A DNA stretch of 64,000 nucleotides from Avena insularis (GCA_023614405.1 CM042694.1:132933711-132997710), one strand, 5' to 3'. Shown: positions 1 to 12,851, numbered from the stretch's first letter. A program made the numbers and translations. The notes: a model not told the origin generated them from the sequence alone.

Positions 1-450
1 ATCGATGTTTCCAGCCAAGGCTGAAACAAGCTTTCTCCACGGTTAACTATCCATGTGAGATGTGGCCCCTTGTTGCATGAAAATAAGCTTGTCACGAATC
101 TGGCTACCAACCATACGGGTGACCAAAATTAACTCTGTCAAAGTTGCCTAACTCCATACGGGTGTCACAAAGTGTAGCAACACTACTATCCCAACCAAAC
201 GTACCAATAGGAGTAAGTACAATAGTATTGACATATACCACTCCACTTGAGCCCTACAAGAGAAAGCAAGGAGCCCCCACTTCCGTGTACAGCCCACCGC
301 GGGAAGAGGTTATGCAAAATGATTTGATTTTTGCACAATTGTGCCACATCCATCTATCAAACTTTGCACACTCATCCAACCATGAGAGCCCGTTCAACTA
401 ACTTAGGGTTAGGAGGTGTCAAAATTAAACTTTCTATCATATGTTACATA

Positions 451-574
451 CTCCCTCCGTCCAGAAATAACTGATTTGGGTTTGTTTAGATTCAAATGTA
501 TCTAGACGTATTTTAGTGTATAGATACATTCGAATCTAGACAAACCTAAATCAGTTATTTCTAGACGGAGGGAG
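451..574. mobile_element. Stowaway MITE
   Basis: A 124-bp near-palindrome bounded by CTCCCTCCGTCCAGAAATAA and its inverted copy, flanked by TA on both sides (449-450 and 575-576). These are the terminal motif and TA target duplication of Tc1/Mariner-derived Stowaway MITEs. It sits inside an array sub-unit and has no coding capacity. Confidence 0.93.
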
Positions 575-2008
575 TACAAGTAATTGCCACTTGAAGATCA
601 CGACACACGAGAAGTGGGGTCAGGCTAGGAACAATTTTATCATAGTTCCACTTGATTAGAAAGCACATGTTGCACCACGATATCTTTATCTTGCGGACAT
701 GTGAAACTGCCTTGCACACGGTAACTCTACGGTTAGCAACATTGGTACTCGGCGGTTAAGAGCAGAAGCAGCGTAGGCTTGCATCGAAGCAAAACCCATT
801 CATGTCCCTGAGGACAAACTAAATCTATTCAATGAATATTTACTAGGTTTCTTAAGTGTGATTCACGTATCAGTAATATGGCCACCGTTTATCTGTTTTC
901 CCTTTCTGTCTAAATCTATTCCATCTGCATGTATGCAAGCATTTTACAATGTAAAATTTTAGTGTAATGTAATAAGCTACCCTATATTAACCTAGGGCTA
1001 GAGTGACCTGCACCGTTGATTGGTGTTAAAATTCATCTTTTACATATATATAAGTTATACAGAAGAAAACTAAAAAATTACCTTATCTTAAGAGAACTAT
1101 GGGATAGCATGATTTGGATTTTTGTGTAACTTAGGCATGAAGAGTGTCATATCTTTTAAATATAGTCCATGAAAGAGCATATTATTGTGTTCATATAAGT
1201 ATCCTTAATTTGGAACTCTAAAATGTAGGTACTAAGACAATTTCTAGGATTTTTTTTCAACAGTATATAATAATATTATAGAACTTGGGTAGGTAGATAC
1301 CTAAGGTGTTGCAATAATAAACACTTGAGAGGGAGCCTCATCAGAAGCAATGGAGAGCCTCTATATCTATGTACGTTTAGAGATTGAGCGGCTATGCAAT
1401 AAGTTATGGTAGCATCACGCAACGGTCACACAATAGTGTTGGCATCAACCACTTCAGGCCTATAAAAAAGCAAGGAGCCTCCATCTGCATGTACAACCCA
1501 TCAGAAGAGGTCACACAAGTTATTTGATTTTCTTTTTTGCATATGTGTGCCACAACCATTGTCTAAAAAACACATCTAGGAGTATTAAACTTCGCACGCT
1601 CGTGGAAGGAGTCTGTGGGAGCCAGCTCAACCTAGGGTTAGGAGGTGTCAGAAATTATGCTTTCTATGCTATATACCACATACAAGTCACGGTCACCTTA
1701 AGATTATCAGGGCACTCATCGGATCATGCCGCGAACAACTTTATCACGGTTACGGTGAATTAGAAAGCACATGCTGCACCAGAGTGGCTAGCAACATAAG
1801 CAATGGCAGCAGTTGTTGTGGGCATGCAACAAGCTGTAGCGGCGCAGTCTCATGGAGGCAAAGCCTATATATTCAGGCATGTCAATCTGAGATGATGTGC
1901 CTTTCATGAACCGAAGGTAAAATCTAATCCAGAATTTTGATTAGGTTTCTTAAGTGAGGTTCATGTATCAATAAGGTCACCATTTCTCGGTTTCACTTCA
2001 ATCTCTAA

Positions 2009-3980
2009 GGGATCGTTTGGTACCTAACATTTCATTTCATTTCACACAAATGAAATGCATTAAAGCTTCCAGCAGGATTTTATTTCATTTGAATTGAGAT
2101 TCCAATATTAAAGACTTGTTTTGCTGCCACTCAGATTTGTAAATGAAATGAATTACATACGGAATTTTCAAAAGAAAAAGATGCATGTCTGCATGAGATG
2201 AATTGCAACACATAATATTTCATAACTTTTTGAACTCTCGACATAAATTCACATACTAAAACATAATTTTTCTTATCATCCAAAACTAAAAATTCCACTT
2301 TCAATTCCATGAAACACAGATGAATCGAGAGAATCAAAATCAAGTTACAAAGTATTAAGCAAGTTACAAAACAAAGGATGCTATGACTTTTTTATCATAA
2401 ATAGAACCAAAGTGAACCCATTTCATAAAGATGAAACTTTTGCATCACTATATAACCAAGGAAGATCAGAGAGATACAGTCATGTTTTGATTTTCTTGAG
2501 AACCGACATTTTCTTCATTTTTTGAGGCAATGCCATCAAAGGACTTGAATTTGTGATAATATGTAACTAAGACATCATAAATCTCTAACTGGTCATTGTC
2601 TTCCAAATCTTGTATTTGACCATGAGAAGCCCATATTTCTTCAGTAGATGCTGGTTTTAGAGGAGGCTCGGAAACATCATCTTTAAACACAACAGTGAAG
2701 TTGTCTAACTTGTCTCCTAGCATGATAGTTTTGGACGATCTTCATCAGCTTGAGTGGATGAATTAGCATCTTTATGGTTGTTGTTGTTGGTGCTACTGAT
2801 GTTGGTGTTATTGTTAGCATTCTCCTCCACCATCTCTGCTCCACTTTAAGTTGTAGTCCTTGCTCCTGGTCAGTAGTGTGATCCCTTGAGTAGATGGTGT
2901 TGATCATGTCCCAATACTTGATAACCTTGTATCTATAGGAGGTTGTGTATTTGTTTTCCTACCAACAATATAAGCTAGAACTTGTTACAACCTAATTCAC
3001 TACTTGAGCTTTAATAACAAAGTATCAAATTGAAACTAAACATGCAAACTGAAAAATTAAAAAAATCATCGACAAAAGAACAAACTATATGCTTCAAATT
3101 ATATGCCAACCATGAATCAAAAAGAACATACCATGTTGTTTGTTGTAGAGGAATATTAGACTAAAAGTGGAGCATCAATATCCAATTTAAGGATTAGACC
3201 AGAACACATAAAGTTGAAAGCCATGCATGATATCAGATATAATAATTAGATGAATAAATATAAAAATAAGGACAAGCATATCTAGTCAAATAAACTTTAG
3301 TGTATGAAGTATAATTTATCTTGACATAATTGTTCCAAATATCCTCACTATCTATGGAGATCATGTTGTTACAGCTAACCTAGCCAAAGCCACTTTGACA
3401 AAGAATCTCGTTGATGACAGCATAATTCTTGTCAAAAATCTTACTCATGGATATGATGTTATCGTTTGTAATTTCTTTCTCACACTTCTCTCTCACATTT
3501 TTCACAGCAGCGGTGTCCACATGGGGTTTCCACCCATTTTGAGCATGATATCCCTTGTTATAATGCTCGACAAAGACATCCAACATAACTTCATTCATTT
3601 GATCTCGACAGGGAGGAGGCATGGCGTGGTGAGGACATGGAGGGAGGGGAATTGATGTGTGAGCTGTGTGTAGCTGGGTAGATATGTCCTCGAAGGCCAA
3701 TCATGGGGGAGACGTGGTGGTGGGCAAGAGAGCTCAGTGGAGGAAGAGAGGGCATTGCGGCGAGAGGAGAGAGGTGAGGTCTCGGGGGAACGACCGGGTG
3801 CTGGATAGGAATTAGGAAACATCATGATTTCAATCTTCTAGAATCCTAAAATGAATTCTATCACTAATTCCAAGAAAGACAAACATGCTAGCACTAGAAT
3901 TCCATGATTTCGATGCGAAATGATGTCTACCAAATGAATTCCGTGATTTTGAAGCGAAGTGATGGATACCAAACGACCTC
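2009..3980 (-). mobile_element. PIF/Harbinger element, non-autonomous
   Basis: The ends are inverted: GGGATCGTTTGGTACC on the left and, read on the minus strand, GAGGTCGTTTGGTATCC on the right. Both sides are flanked by TAA (2006-2008, 3981-3983), the 3-bp target type of PIF/Harbinger. At 1,972 bp it is too short for transposase plus ORF1, and no DDE transposase is seen. It carries minus-strand remnants of an ORF1-like Myb/SANT protein (separate entry). The element interrupts an array sub-unit whose uninterrupted counterpart is visible near 16,735-16,745. Confidence 0.85.
2466..3700 (-). pseudogene. Myb/SANT-like ORF1 remnant of the Harbinger element
   Basis: Two minus-strand open stretches lie inside the Harbinger element. 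The upstream one (3,380-3,700) contains 'NEVMLDVFVEHYNKGY', a WKP motif and a C-terminal 'INEILCQSGFG'. This resembles the Myb/SANT-like domain (PF12776 type) that PIF/Harbinger ORF1 proteins use to bind DNA and assist the transposase. A middle stretch near 2,880-2,935 reads 'YKVIKYWDMI', a usual continuation of that domain. The downstream stretch (2,466-2,723) is acidic and could be the C-terminal part. The pieces are in different frames and separated by AT-rich sequence that could be introns, so it is either a spliced ORF1 or a decayed one. Family assignment is from motif memory only. Confidence 0.5.
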
Positions 3981-4699
3981 TAAGTCTATTCCAATACAAT
4001 GTGTGCAACCATTTCACCATGTAAAATAGAACATCCTACCCTTTTAACCCAGCAGTAAGTTGTGATCTGCACCACTGATTTGCATCAAAAATCAATATCT
4101 TTTACATACACGGTGTACAGAAACAAAACTCACAAACTCCCTTGCCTGAATAGAACTATGAGCTATCATGTTTAAGATTTTCATGCAAGGTAGACACGAA
4201 GAGTTTCATATAAGACTCAATTTCAAACTCTAAAATATAAAACTAAGACAATTTCTAAGATTTTGTTTTCATCAGTACATATAATATATATAGTATAACT
4301 TTGGTAGGTTGATATCTAAGGTGTTGCAATAAAAACCAGTCGAGGGAGCCTCATAAAATGCAACAAAGAGATTTTGTATCTCTATGTACTTGTTGAGATT
4401 TTGGCACTATGCAAGAATAAATCGGATTTTGTTTTTGTAGCATCACGTGATATTATTTTCAATCTAAAAAAACTGACGATTGCTTCAGGCCCACCATAAG
4501 TACACTAGGATTATATGAGTAGTACACATGGAATTTCAGCAGGTGGCCACTTCGCCCCAGCCCACAACTGAAGGCCAGACCCAGCGCACTGTATGTAGCC
4601 TATAGAATGTATAGAATCTCAATACGAGAGAACTCACGGAACATATGTTCTATGGAAGCCTTTCTTCCTTCTGTTGTCTCGACACACCACTTTCCCTGC

Positions 4700-5980
4700 A
4701 CAGCCAGACACCAATTAAAATGATAGAGATGGTTAACCTAGAGGGGGAGACTAGGTTTCTACAAAGTTCTTTATAATGTTTTGCAAGTTTTAGGTTTTGC
4801 GGAATATAAGTATGGCTAAATGCAAACTAGGTGAGGCAACCTAGATGATCATAGGATATTTCAAGTACAAAGCCTATCACAAAGTAAACAATACAAGTAA
4901 ATAGATCGGTTAGGAATAACCGAAGCACGCAGAGATGAAGATGTATTCTCGTGTTCCCTTCCTTGAGGGAAAGGTATGTCACATTGGGGAGGTCTAAGGT
5001 CCCACGAAGGATTCTCCAACACCACAAAGGCTCACCTTCTTCTCCGAGCCTATCCCACGAAGGAATAGTCCACTTACTCGTGCTAGATTTTAAGGTAGTC
5101 TCCAAACTCTCACAAACTTTCCACGGGGCAAATCACAAGCTGAAAGCCTCCGGGTGATCCTAGCCACCGAGGGTTTCCCATGAGCCCAAGAGTAACAAGA
5201 AACTCGGTGAACTCAAGGGGGAATGAAATATGTCTTGGTGGAAACATAGATCAAGACCTCCTCTTGCTTTCTATCAAAGGGATTTAATGGGAGATCCTTA
5301 AGCTTTGGTGTTTCAACAATGGAGTGAGAGAGAGAGCTTAAAGAATGAATATGAATGGTTGACCTAACCTCCTCAGTGAGGAAGAAAGGGTATATATAGT
5401 TTGAGGAAGAAAAGTAGCCATTTGAGGTCCAGCGTTAGAACCAGTGGTAAAATCGGTGGGACCAGAGCTTGGACCAGATGAACTGGTGGCATACTCGATG
5501 GACCGTCCTCCAGCCGAACCAAACCGGCGTGGGGCAGGGCCAGTTGGCGCCCCGCCGAACTACTATTCAGAATAGTGGTTTGGCAAAACCGACTGAAACC
5601 GGCACAACCGAACTGGTTCCGGCTGTGGGTTCAGCAGACCGGTTTGCCCACCGGTTTAACTGAAACCACAAACATGCATATTTACTTCTCAAAACTATGC
5701 TCTTCTCATGTGGATGTGATGGCTATTTGTTGTTAGGGTGTGTATAAGGCAATTGGCATCCCAAAGAACTCATCGAGACCGCCCCTCTTAATACGGTGAT
5801 GTTTTCTATTTGACTTAAACAATAATAATAGAGAAAAGCTACGAAGACACCGGCTCTTATCTTGAATAACGAATGAGGGATCTCTCACCGCCTTTGATCA
5901 TCAATAGTGGACAAAATTTGTGTAGACACTTGTTGATGTGGGGTCCATACTCTAGCTCCGGTGTCATTGAAAATCAAAAT
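4700..5980 (-). repeat. Probable antisense LTR-like fragment
   Basis: This non-array sequence lies between blocks I and II. Read on the minus strand it has CCGG-rich low-complexity text, then a TATA-like CTATATATACCC (near 5,390-5,400) and a U5-like region. The composition and style match the LTR-like sequence at 24,740-25,755, where a purine-rich tract is also seen. Exact ends, target duplications and coding domains were not found. It could instead be another class of transposon. Confidence 0.3.
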
Positions 5981-5984
5981 AATG

Positions 5985-8000
5985 GTTAAGGGAAAAATGT
6001 CCTTACATGTTACAACTTGCAATAACAAAAACTTAAGAGGGAGCCTCATAAAAGCAATGAATAGCATTTGCATCTCTGTACATGTAGAGATTGAGCGAGC
6101 ATGCAATAAGTTGTGTGGATTCTGTTTTGGTAGCATCGCATAATCTCACACAATAGTGTTGGCTTCAACCACTTGGTCCCCATAAAAAGAAGCAATGAGC
6201 CTCCATATCCATGTACCATCCACCGGAAGAGGTCAAACTTTGCACGCTCGCGCAAGGATTCCATGAGAGCCGGCTCAACCTAGGGTTAGGAGGTGTCGAA
6301 AATTATGCTTTCTATGCTATACCACAAACAAGTCGTCATCACCTGAAGATCATCAGTGCAAATATGGGATGATTCCACTAACAACTTTGTCACTATTGCA
6401 GCTAATTAGAAAGCACATGCTACACCGCAATGACAACAGTGGTTGTGGACATGCAATGAGCTGCAGCAACGCATGATCATCAGCAGGGGCGGATTTACCG
6501 TCCGGGCACCCTGGGCACGTGCCCGGGCTCGATGTTGCCATGCAATTGCACTCCGGCGAGCTCCTGGAGAGTTCCGCAACACCGGAACAGCAAGAAATCT
6601 CGACCTGAGCTCAAAACGATGAATAGCTGGGTCAAATAGATTGTTTTCTTCTCGTATGGGCCTACTCCCAGTAGCTGCCACGGGGCTACAGGCCCATTGC
6701 GCCTCTTGCTTGGCATCTTGGGCCACAGCAGGCGTGCTTGTGTTCCCTTGAATCGATCTTAGTTCCTGAGGATGGTCGAAACGGCTGGCATCTCCAATCG
6801 GACACGAGACCGCATGTTATGACTCTGGTGAGCGGCGGCGAAAATAAGAAACGCAAGCGGCGGCTCCGACAGACGGTGTCTCGTCTGGCGTATCGCTAGC
6901 CGCTTGTGCAGCATGAGCGAATTTATGACTTCAACAAGGGCAAGACCTTGAGGAGGCAAAGCAGCAACATACATCGACAGTAATGTCAGCTGGAGCCACC
7001 GGCATCTGTCGCAAACGACAACTAGTTGTTGCTCTCTCTTTGATTTACCGACAACTAGATTGCGGCATTGCGTGGATAATATTTAGCGTGACATTTGTTA
7101 TAGTATGTCATTTTGCTTTCATCTACTGTAGGATCTATTGAACGTTTGTGTATATAATTGCATGATATTTATCAAATTTCTCATGTTTGATACTTCTGGA
7201 TCATGATAGACTGGAGTGAAATACTTTAACTTTCGGTGTGCCCGGGCTTCAATAAATTGCTAGGTCCGCCATAGTGATAATATATGGTATAACTTGGGTA
7301 GGTTGATACCTAAGATGGTGCAATAACAGCCACTTGAGGGAGCCTCATAAAAAGCAACAAGCAGCAGGAGGTAATGTCTTGACTCACACGTGCATATGGA
7401 TTTATTATGAAAAATATATACAAAATAAAATTAAACAATGTCAAAGATTCTATAAGAAAATTTGGTGTGTACATCCAGACATTCATAAGTTTTGGGGGGA
7501 AGAGGAACATTTTGTGTGTCCTGCATCCTGCGTAAAAAGACAAAAACATTCCATGAATAGTCGTGATGGAGCATCAAAATTTATCTTTTTTTACATGGTA
7601 ACAGATATTCCTTTTTTGAAAACTTGTGTGCGAACAGGTAATACCAGGATGTACCTTCCAATATTTTTTTGACTTTTTGAAAAGTTTTTCCAAACAATAG
7701 GTTCATATTCAATCGTCAGCCGAATTGGATTTCCGTGAAGAGCATCTGTATCAATGTATATGTAGAGATTTTGAGACTATGCAATAAGTTGTGTGGATTT
7801 TGTTTTCGTAGCTTCACACAAATGTCTTTTTGATTCTACAAAATAAAATCAAAGACTGCTTCAGGCCCACCGTGAGGACACTAGGATTATATGATGAGTA
7901 CACATGGAATTTCAGCAGGTGGCCACTTCAGCCCAGCCCAAAACTGAAGGCCAGGTCCAGCCTAGCATTCAGCATACGCTGCCCGTAGACCCAGCAACTG
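5985..8000. repeat. Array block II with hAT-like insert
   Basis: Two array sub-units (5,985-6,480 and 7,273-8,000) are separated by a foreign GC-richer insert. The second includes another copy of the segment 'GTACACATGGAATTTCAGC...GCCACTTCAGCCCAGCCC' that also occurs at 4,526, 14,574 and 17,275. The short open frame at 7,334-7,672 lies entirely in repeat sequence and is not considered a gene. Confidence 0.6.
6486..7274. mobile_element. hAT-like insertion
   Basis: The insert begins CAGGGGCGGATTTACC and ends GGTCCGCCATAG, so the termini are imperfect inverted repeats of the 'CAGGGGCGGA' kind common in plant hAT elements. The uninterrupted array copy near 13,660-13,680 reads straight through this point, which confirms an insertion. 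An 8-bp target duplication is not clean and no transposase is seen. The exact ends are uncertain by a few bases. Confidence 0.5.
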
Positions 8001-8720
8001 TTTCATTCAACAGCGGCGGGGTACAAATTACATCAAGGTCTAGACATGGTAAAGAAAATACAAACATGGCCTTAGAAATTACAGTAAGGCCCTCAGAAAG
8101 AAAAGGAAAACGTGAACAAGTCCTTGAGGCCTTTCTCCACCGTGATTTGACGAGCTCCGCCGCCTGGCCAGTGAAGCCGGCACCAGGGATGAACTACTTG
8201 GGTTTGTAGCACTGTGAGACGCCCAGCAGCAGGAGCTGAAGATCCTCCGCGTTGACTTGAAGCCTGGAGGAAGAACGACCGTCAAAACGAGGCCGGGGAG
8301 GGTCGTTGTCCGACAAGAAGAAGCAGAGGCAAGATGGATCTAGCCATCGTCGCCAGTCCTCTGGTGATGAACTCCCAGAGACAAATCAGCATGGCTCTGT
8401 ATTACTGTAGCTTGACGAACAACCCCAGAGCCTTCAGACCTGACCATGACGGAAAGAAAAAGGGAAGAGATCCAAAGCCGGAGCTCCAACGAGCTTATCT
8501 TGTGTGGAGGGGAGAGAATCACCGCTGCTCACGTCCGGCTCCGTCCACCAGAGCGCTGCAAGCAGAAGCAGCATCACCCCCAGTCGCTGACCGTCGGCCG
8601 CCAGCCTCAGCCACTAGATCTCCACCGGCATGAAGCCAAACTGGGACAAAGCCCGACAAACCCTACTGCTAGAAACCTACAAGAAGCCATGGAAGTCGAA
8701 GTATATATACTGTTATAACA
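7985..8720. repeat. GC-rich repeat-like insert, class unknown
   Basis: A GC-rich stretch differs sharply from the AT-rich array around it. Several short frames on both strands (for example 7,904-8,209, 8,446-8,718 and 8,079-8,285) overlap one another, and none shows a recognisable domain. The text resembles the GC-rich ends of non-LTR elements or a captured gene fragment, but no tail, inverted ends or target duplication was found. Confidence 0.3.
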
Positions 8721-8779
8721 ATGTTAAGAATTTCTTGGCAAAACTAAAAATAGGAGATGTGAGGTGTAAACCAATATCG

Positions 8780-9180
8780 GCCGCACCAACTTCCACCTAT
8801 AATGCACAATAGTATTACTAACATGAACCACTTGAGAGCTATAAAAAGAAGCAAGACGCCAGACCGGGACAAACCCATATCCGTGTACAGCCCAGTGGAA
8901 TAGGTCACACAAAAATATTGTTTTGTTTTGAATACTTGTGCCACAACCATCTATCGAACTTTGCACATGCAGGAATTCCATGAGAGCCAATTCGACTAGG
9001 GTTAGGAGGTGTCGGAAATTAAACGTCCTGTGCTATAGCAAGTACAAGTCATTGTCACCCCAAGATATGCAAGCAAACAAGGCAAGGAGGCAGCGAAGAC
9101 ATTTACCCTTGTCCCACTTAATTAGAAAGCAGATGCTGCTCTTGACAGATACGTTAGTTCTAGCTGGAGCATCTGCTAAA
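8780..9180. repeat. Array sub-unit, partial
   Basis: This short copy contains the landmarks GAACCACTTGAGAG, 'ATAGGTCACACA', CATGAGAGCC and TAGGGTTAGGAGGTGTC in array order. The interval 9,180-9,830 that follows is AT-rich and shows no gene, inverted repeat or array match that could be recognised. Confidence 0.55.
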
Positions 9181-9556
9181 AATAGTTAACAAGCTCCCGT
9201 CGTCGACCACCATGTAAGAAATCGAGTGACTTTTCACTAATCGTGTACGTTCTTTTCTGCCTCATACAATTGAACTGAGATGATTAGTTTTCTTATCGAT
9301 TTTTATTTTACTTCTTACGAAGAGCAATGAAAGGCCTCGAGTGTCATGCACACAAGAAAAAACATATGAAAGTTTTTAGGCCAATATAACTTATCTGTAT
9401 ATCCTAGAGAACTGACACGGACCAATATATATGTCATGAATATGTGCAAGCAAATTCGAATAAACACATACCGGCATACCTATCGAATTTTTGAACGCGG
9501 TATATTATGGAACATAATCCAAACTATATATCTATATCTTTGCTAGAAGGAAATAA

Positions 9557-9694
<138 letters not shown>

Positions 9695-10135
9695 TAGGAA
9701 TTCTTGTATATTTGCTAGAGCTGAGACTCTATTAATTATCAGGCAGCACCGACAATCAGCGGTCGCCTTGGGATGATTTGCCATTCAAGACCGAACATTT
9801 AGCAAGCTGCAGCCGTGCTGGCTAATTGAGGCACAAGGCGGGTATAGCCCACAGTGGGAAGAGGTTATTCAAAGTTATTTTATTTTTGCACATCTGTGCC
9901 ACATCCATCTATCAAACTTTGCACATTCGTGCAAAGAGTCCATGAGAGTCAGCTCAACCAACTTAGGGTTAGGAGGTACCGGAAATTGAACTTTCTATAC
10001 TACATCACATATGCAAGTCACTGTCACATGACGATCATCACATGAAAAGTGGGATCAGGCTTGGAACACCGTTCCCATAGTTCCACTTAATTAAAAAGCA
10101 CCACAGTATCCCTATCTTGCAGCCATCTGAAACTA

Positions 10136-10277
10136 CTCCCTCCGTTCGGAAATATAAGACGTTTTAGCTTTGTGAATCGAATGTATCTAGACATCTTTTA
10201 GTGTATAGTTTCGTAGATGTTCGGAATGAACCTATACACACTAAAAGCCCAAAACGTTTTATATTTCGAACTATGAG
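10136..10277. mobile_element. Degenerate Stowaway MITE (Thalos-like)
   Basis: It starts CTCCCTCCGTTCGGAAATAT after TA (10134-10135) and has an inverted counterpart reading 'AAACGTTTTATATTTCGAA' near 10,251-10,270. The expected GGGAG terminus on the right has been lost, so the right end is approximate. Confidence 0.75.
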
Positions 10278-11095
10278 AAAGCTTATAAGGATACCTTTGC
10301 GGTTAGCAGCAATGACTGTTGGTAGTATGGGCATGTTGCGACCAGAAGCATCATATGCTTGCATCGAATCAAGCCAATTCACGCAGGTAAACCTGAGATA
10401 ATGTGTCATTCACTTCCATAAGGCCAAACAAATCAAGAATTTTGTTTCATAAGTGTGATTCATCGTAGCCATCGCTTATTAGTTTTCCCTCCGGTCTAAA
10501 GTTATTCCATCTGCATGTATACCCTACGGGTAAGGTGTGGCCTGCACCGTTGATTGACATCAAAACTCAAAAACTCCCTTCTTCTTTTTTTGAATAGATA
10601 AACTCCCTTGTCTAAAGAGAACTATGAGCTAAAATGATAAGGATTTTCATGTAACATAGACACGAAGAGTGTCATATCATTTAAATATAATCAACGACGG
10701 AGCATATTACTGGTTTCATTATATAACTATCCATAATTTGAAACTCTAAAATGTGGTTACTAGGTTTTTCACCATTATATTATTGAGCTATATACTCTTT
10801 TAGTCCTAAAACTTGCAACTAATGAGCAGTTTAGTCCCACAATTTGCGAACTGAGCAAAACTAGTCCCAGAACTTGCAACTCGGAAACAGTTTAGTCCAA
10901 TTTAACCAAATTTCAACAAGTTTTACCGAATTTATCCACGTTTGCGCTGTCTAGACCATATAGTAGTTTAAAAAATCGAACTGGTCCAACCTAAAAAACC
11001 CAGAAACGCAGACCTCACCGGTTCATGGTTTTAGGCATCAAACAACCACCACAGTCTCGGTCAGCTAAGCAGTTGTTAAAAAATTATTTGGCAGA

Positions 11096-11172
11096 GCCAG
11101 GGTTCGAACCCTACAACACCTAAAACAGGCAGGTTAGCTACGATTTTGCCATGACCATCTGAGCTATCTTTC
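11096..11172 (-). repeat. tRNA-like sequence in left MULE inverted repeat
   Basis: Read on the minus strand it contains TAGCTCAGATGG (a match to the pol III A box) and, about 50 bases later, GGTTCGAACCC (B box), then TCTGCCA. The presumptive acceptor stem does not pair (the 5' side reads GGAAAGA and the 3' side GGCTCTG), and the arm between the boxes is enlarged, so it is unlikely to be a working tRNA gene. It looks like a tRNA-derived, SINE-like module embedded in the inverted repeat. Confidence 0.5.
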
Positions 11173-11369
11173 CTTGGTACAGAATAAAGAGACAATTGTT
11201 ATTTGTACATACGGTGTACAGCAGTATTAGAATTAAACAAATCGGCTGATTCGGAATAAACCTGCTGAACCAAGATTGGTTTTACGCATTGAACCACCAT
11301 GACTGGCTTAATCAGCTAGACGTTGTTAAAAAGTTATTTGGCAAATGTGAGGTTCGATCCCCTAACCAG

Positions 11370-11900
11370 CAACCCAACTGGAGAGGTGGTGGTGGCGGGG
11401 CCTCTCTTCCCTCCTCGCGCGGTGGTGGTGGCGCGGGCCCCCGCGGCCGTGAGGGAGTCACGCTAGGTGGCGCGGAGCTCCGACTTCGGTGTGGTGGCTA
11501 CGTGTTCTGAGCGTGCATGTGGCGGCTCCCAGGAGAGGTTTCGACGGGCGGAGCTTCGTCCTTGTGCGCGGGTGGTGGTTGCAGGCGTGGCCCGACGCAA
11601 CTAGCTGCTCGGCGGGCGGTGGTGCCGCGCACGTGCAACCCGATGTGGAGTGTTCCTGGCGTGTTGATGGGCGCTCGGCTCCAATTCCGGCAATGTGAGT
11701 TCGAGCCGGGGCAGGGACCCGGAATCCATTCGAGCTCATCCTCCGTTGCTCCAGATCCGAGGACCTCAACATCCATGGGGGCTCCAGGTGGCCGATCTGG
11801 CAATTGGAGTTTCCTCTGGTCTGGTCACGGTAGTGCTGGGTGCGGCGGCTAGCCTGTGTCCCCTAGTTCTATGTGAGTGTGTGGTTCTACTTTGTAAGTT
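11370..11900. other. GC-rich internal cargo of the MULE
   Basis: GC content rises abruptly inside the AT-rich MULE, beginning with GGTGGTGG runs near 11,384 and lasting to about 11,900. Overlapping frames exist on both strands (for example 11,517-11,852 and 11,458-11,772), but none shows a known domain. Such cargo is typical of Pack-MULEs that capture host gene fragments. The A-rich run near 11,965 would also suit the end of a non-LTR element. The source is not identified. Confidence 0.35.
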
Positions 11901-12389
11901 GGGTATATCATCTTGCATCTCTTATGCCGTTTAGGGCGTTATTAATTCTACTGGCACGTTATCTAAAAAAATATTATGCCAAACTGTATTTCTTAAATAT
12001 TTTGCGTAGCCAATTATTTACTTATTGCATCATTTACAAGTAAAAATATAATACTTCATAAATTAAAAAATCAGACAATAAACCTGTGGTCCAACCAGTA
12101 AAAAACTGACCTGGTGGCCTCACTGGTTCGGTTTTTAAACTATGCTATAGACGCGTGACTTGCATAAAAAACCCTCATGAACCTGCTCGATAACCCTCGC
12201 CTTCACTCTGGCTAACCCATCTGTCTTGACGAACGTTGCCTGCAGAACGGCTACGGTTCTCGTCATGCTTGCGGTAGTGCATTGCCAGCGGGATCGAGCC
12301 TGAAGCGGCGACACATACGATTGTGTGGTCATCTTTACGTGATTGATATACATTTTTACCGGGATTGGTTTTTTAAGATATAAATATTA

Positions 12390-12513
12390 CTCCCTCCGTC
12401 CCAAAATAAGTGACGTGGATTTGCCTAGATTCGGATGTATCTAAACACATTTTAGTATATAGATACATATGAATCTAGACAAATCCAAGTCATTTATTTT
12501 GGGACGGAGGGAG
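12390..12513. mobile_element. Stowaway MITE nested in the MULE
   Basis: A 124-bp near-perfect palindrome with termini CTCCCTCCGTCCCAAAATAA, flanked by TA at 12,388-12,389 and 12,514-12,515. It is very similar in arm sequence to the copy at 451-574. It lies inside the MULE and therefore inserted after it or travelled with it. Confidence 0.95.
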
Positions 12514-12771
12514 TATATTTTTTCATATAAATGATGTAATAAGTAAATACTTGTCTATGCAAAGTATTTCAAAATCACAAGTTGACATAATAATTTCTTT
12601 TGACGATTGTTCGACATAATAATTGAGACAATGAGTTGTAATTGGCCTTTCAAAACGTAATGTAGTACTAGTTGCATACCAACAAGCCGTTAGTTTTTCT
12701 GTTTTTTTTTATTCTAATACTGCTGTATACCGTATGTACAAATAACAATAGTCTCTTCCTTCGGTGTGAAG

Positions 12772-12851
12772 GAAACATAGTTCAATTGGTCATAAGATTG
12801 TAGCTACCCTTCTAGTTTTAGGTGCAAGGTTCAAACCCCTGCTCCACCAAA
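12772..12851 (+). repeat. tRNA-like sequence in right MULE inverted repeat
   Basis: This is the plus-strand counterpart of the left tRNA-like module: TAGTTCAATTGG (A-box-like), then GGTTCAAACCC (B-box-like), then CTCCACCA followed by a run of A. Its presence at the same place in both inverted repeats shows that the module is part of the element's ends, not a chance insertion after mobilisation. Confidence 0.5.

Larger units (their letters stand above)
1..4700. repeat. Array block I (interrupted by a Harbinger element)
   Basis: This block holds three successive sub-units: about 150-1,290, 1,290-2,008, and 3,981-4,700 after the Harbinger insertion. The last sub-unit ends in a segment (about 4,526-4,690) that matches the sequence just downstream of the SINA gene at 17,275-17,450, including GAACATATGTTCTA and 'GGAAGCCTTTCT'. 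The order of sub-units is the same as in block IV, which suggests duplication of a three-sub-unit block. Nothing protein-coding is evident. Confidence 0.65.

Noticed and set aside
11096..12851. Functional tRNA genes
   Set aside because: A and B boxes are present, but the acceptor stems do not pair and the spacing is too long for a normal cloverleaf.
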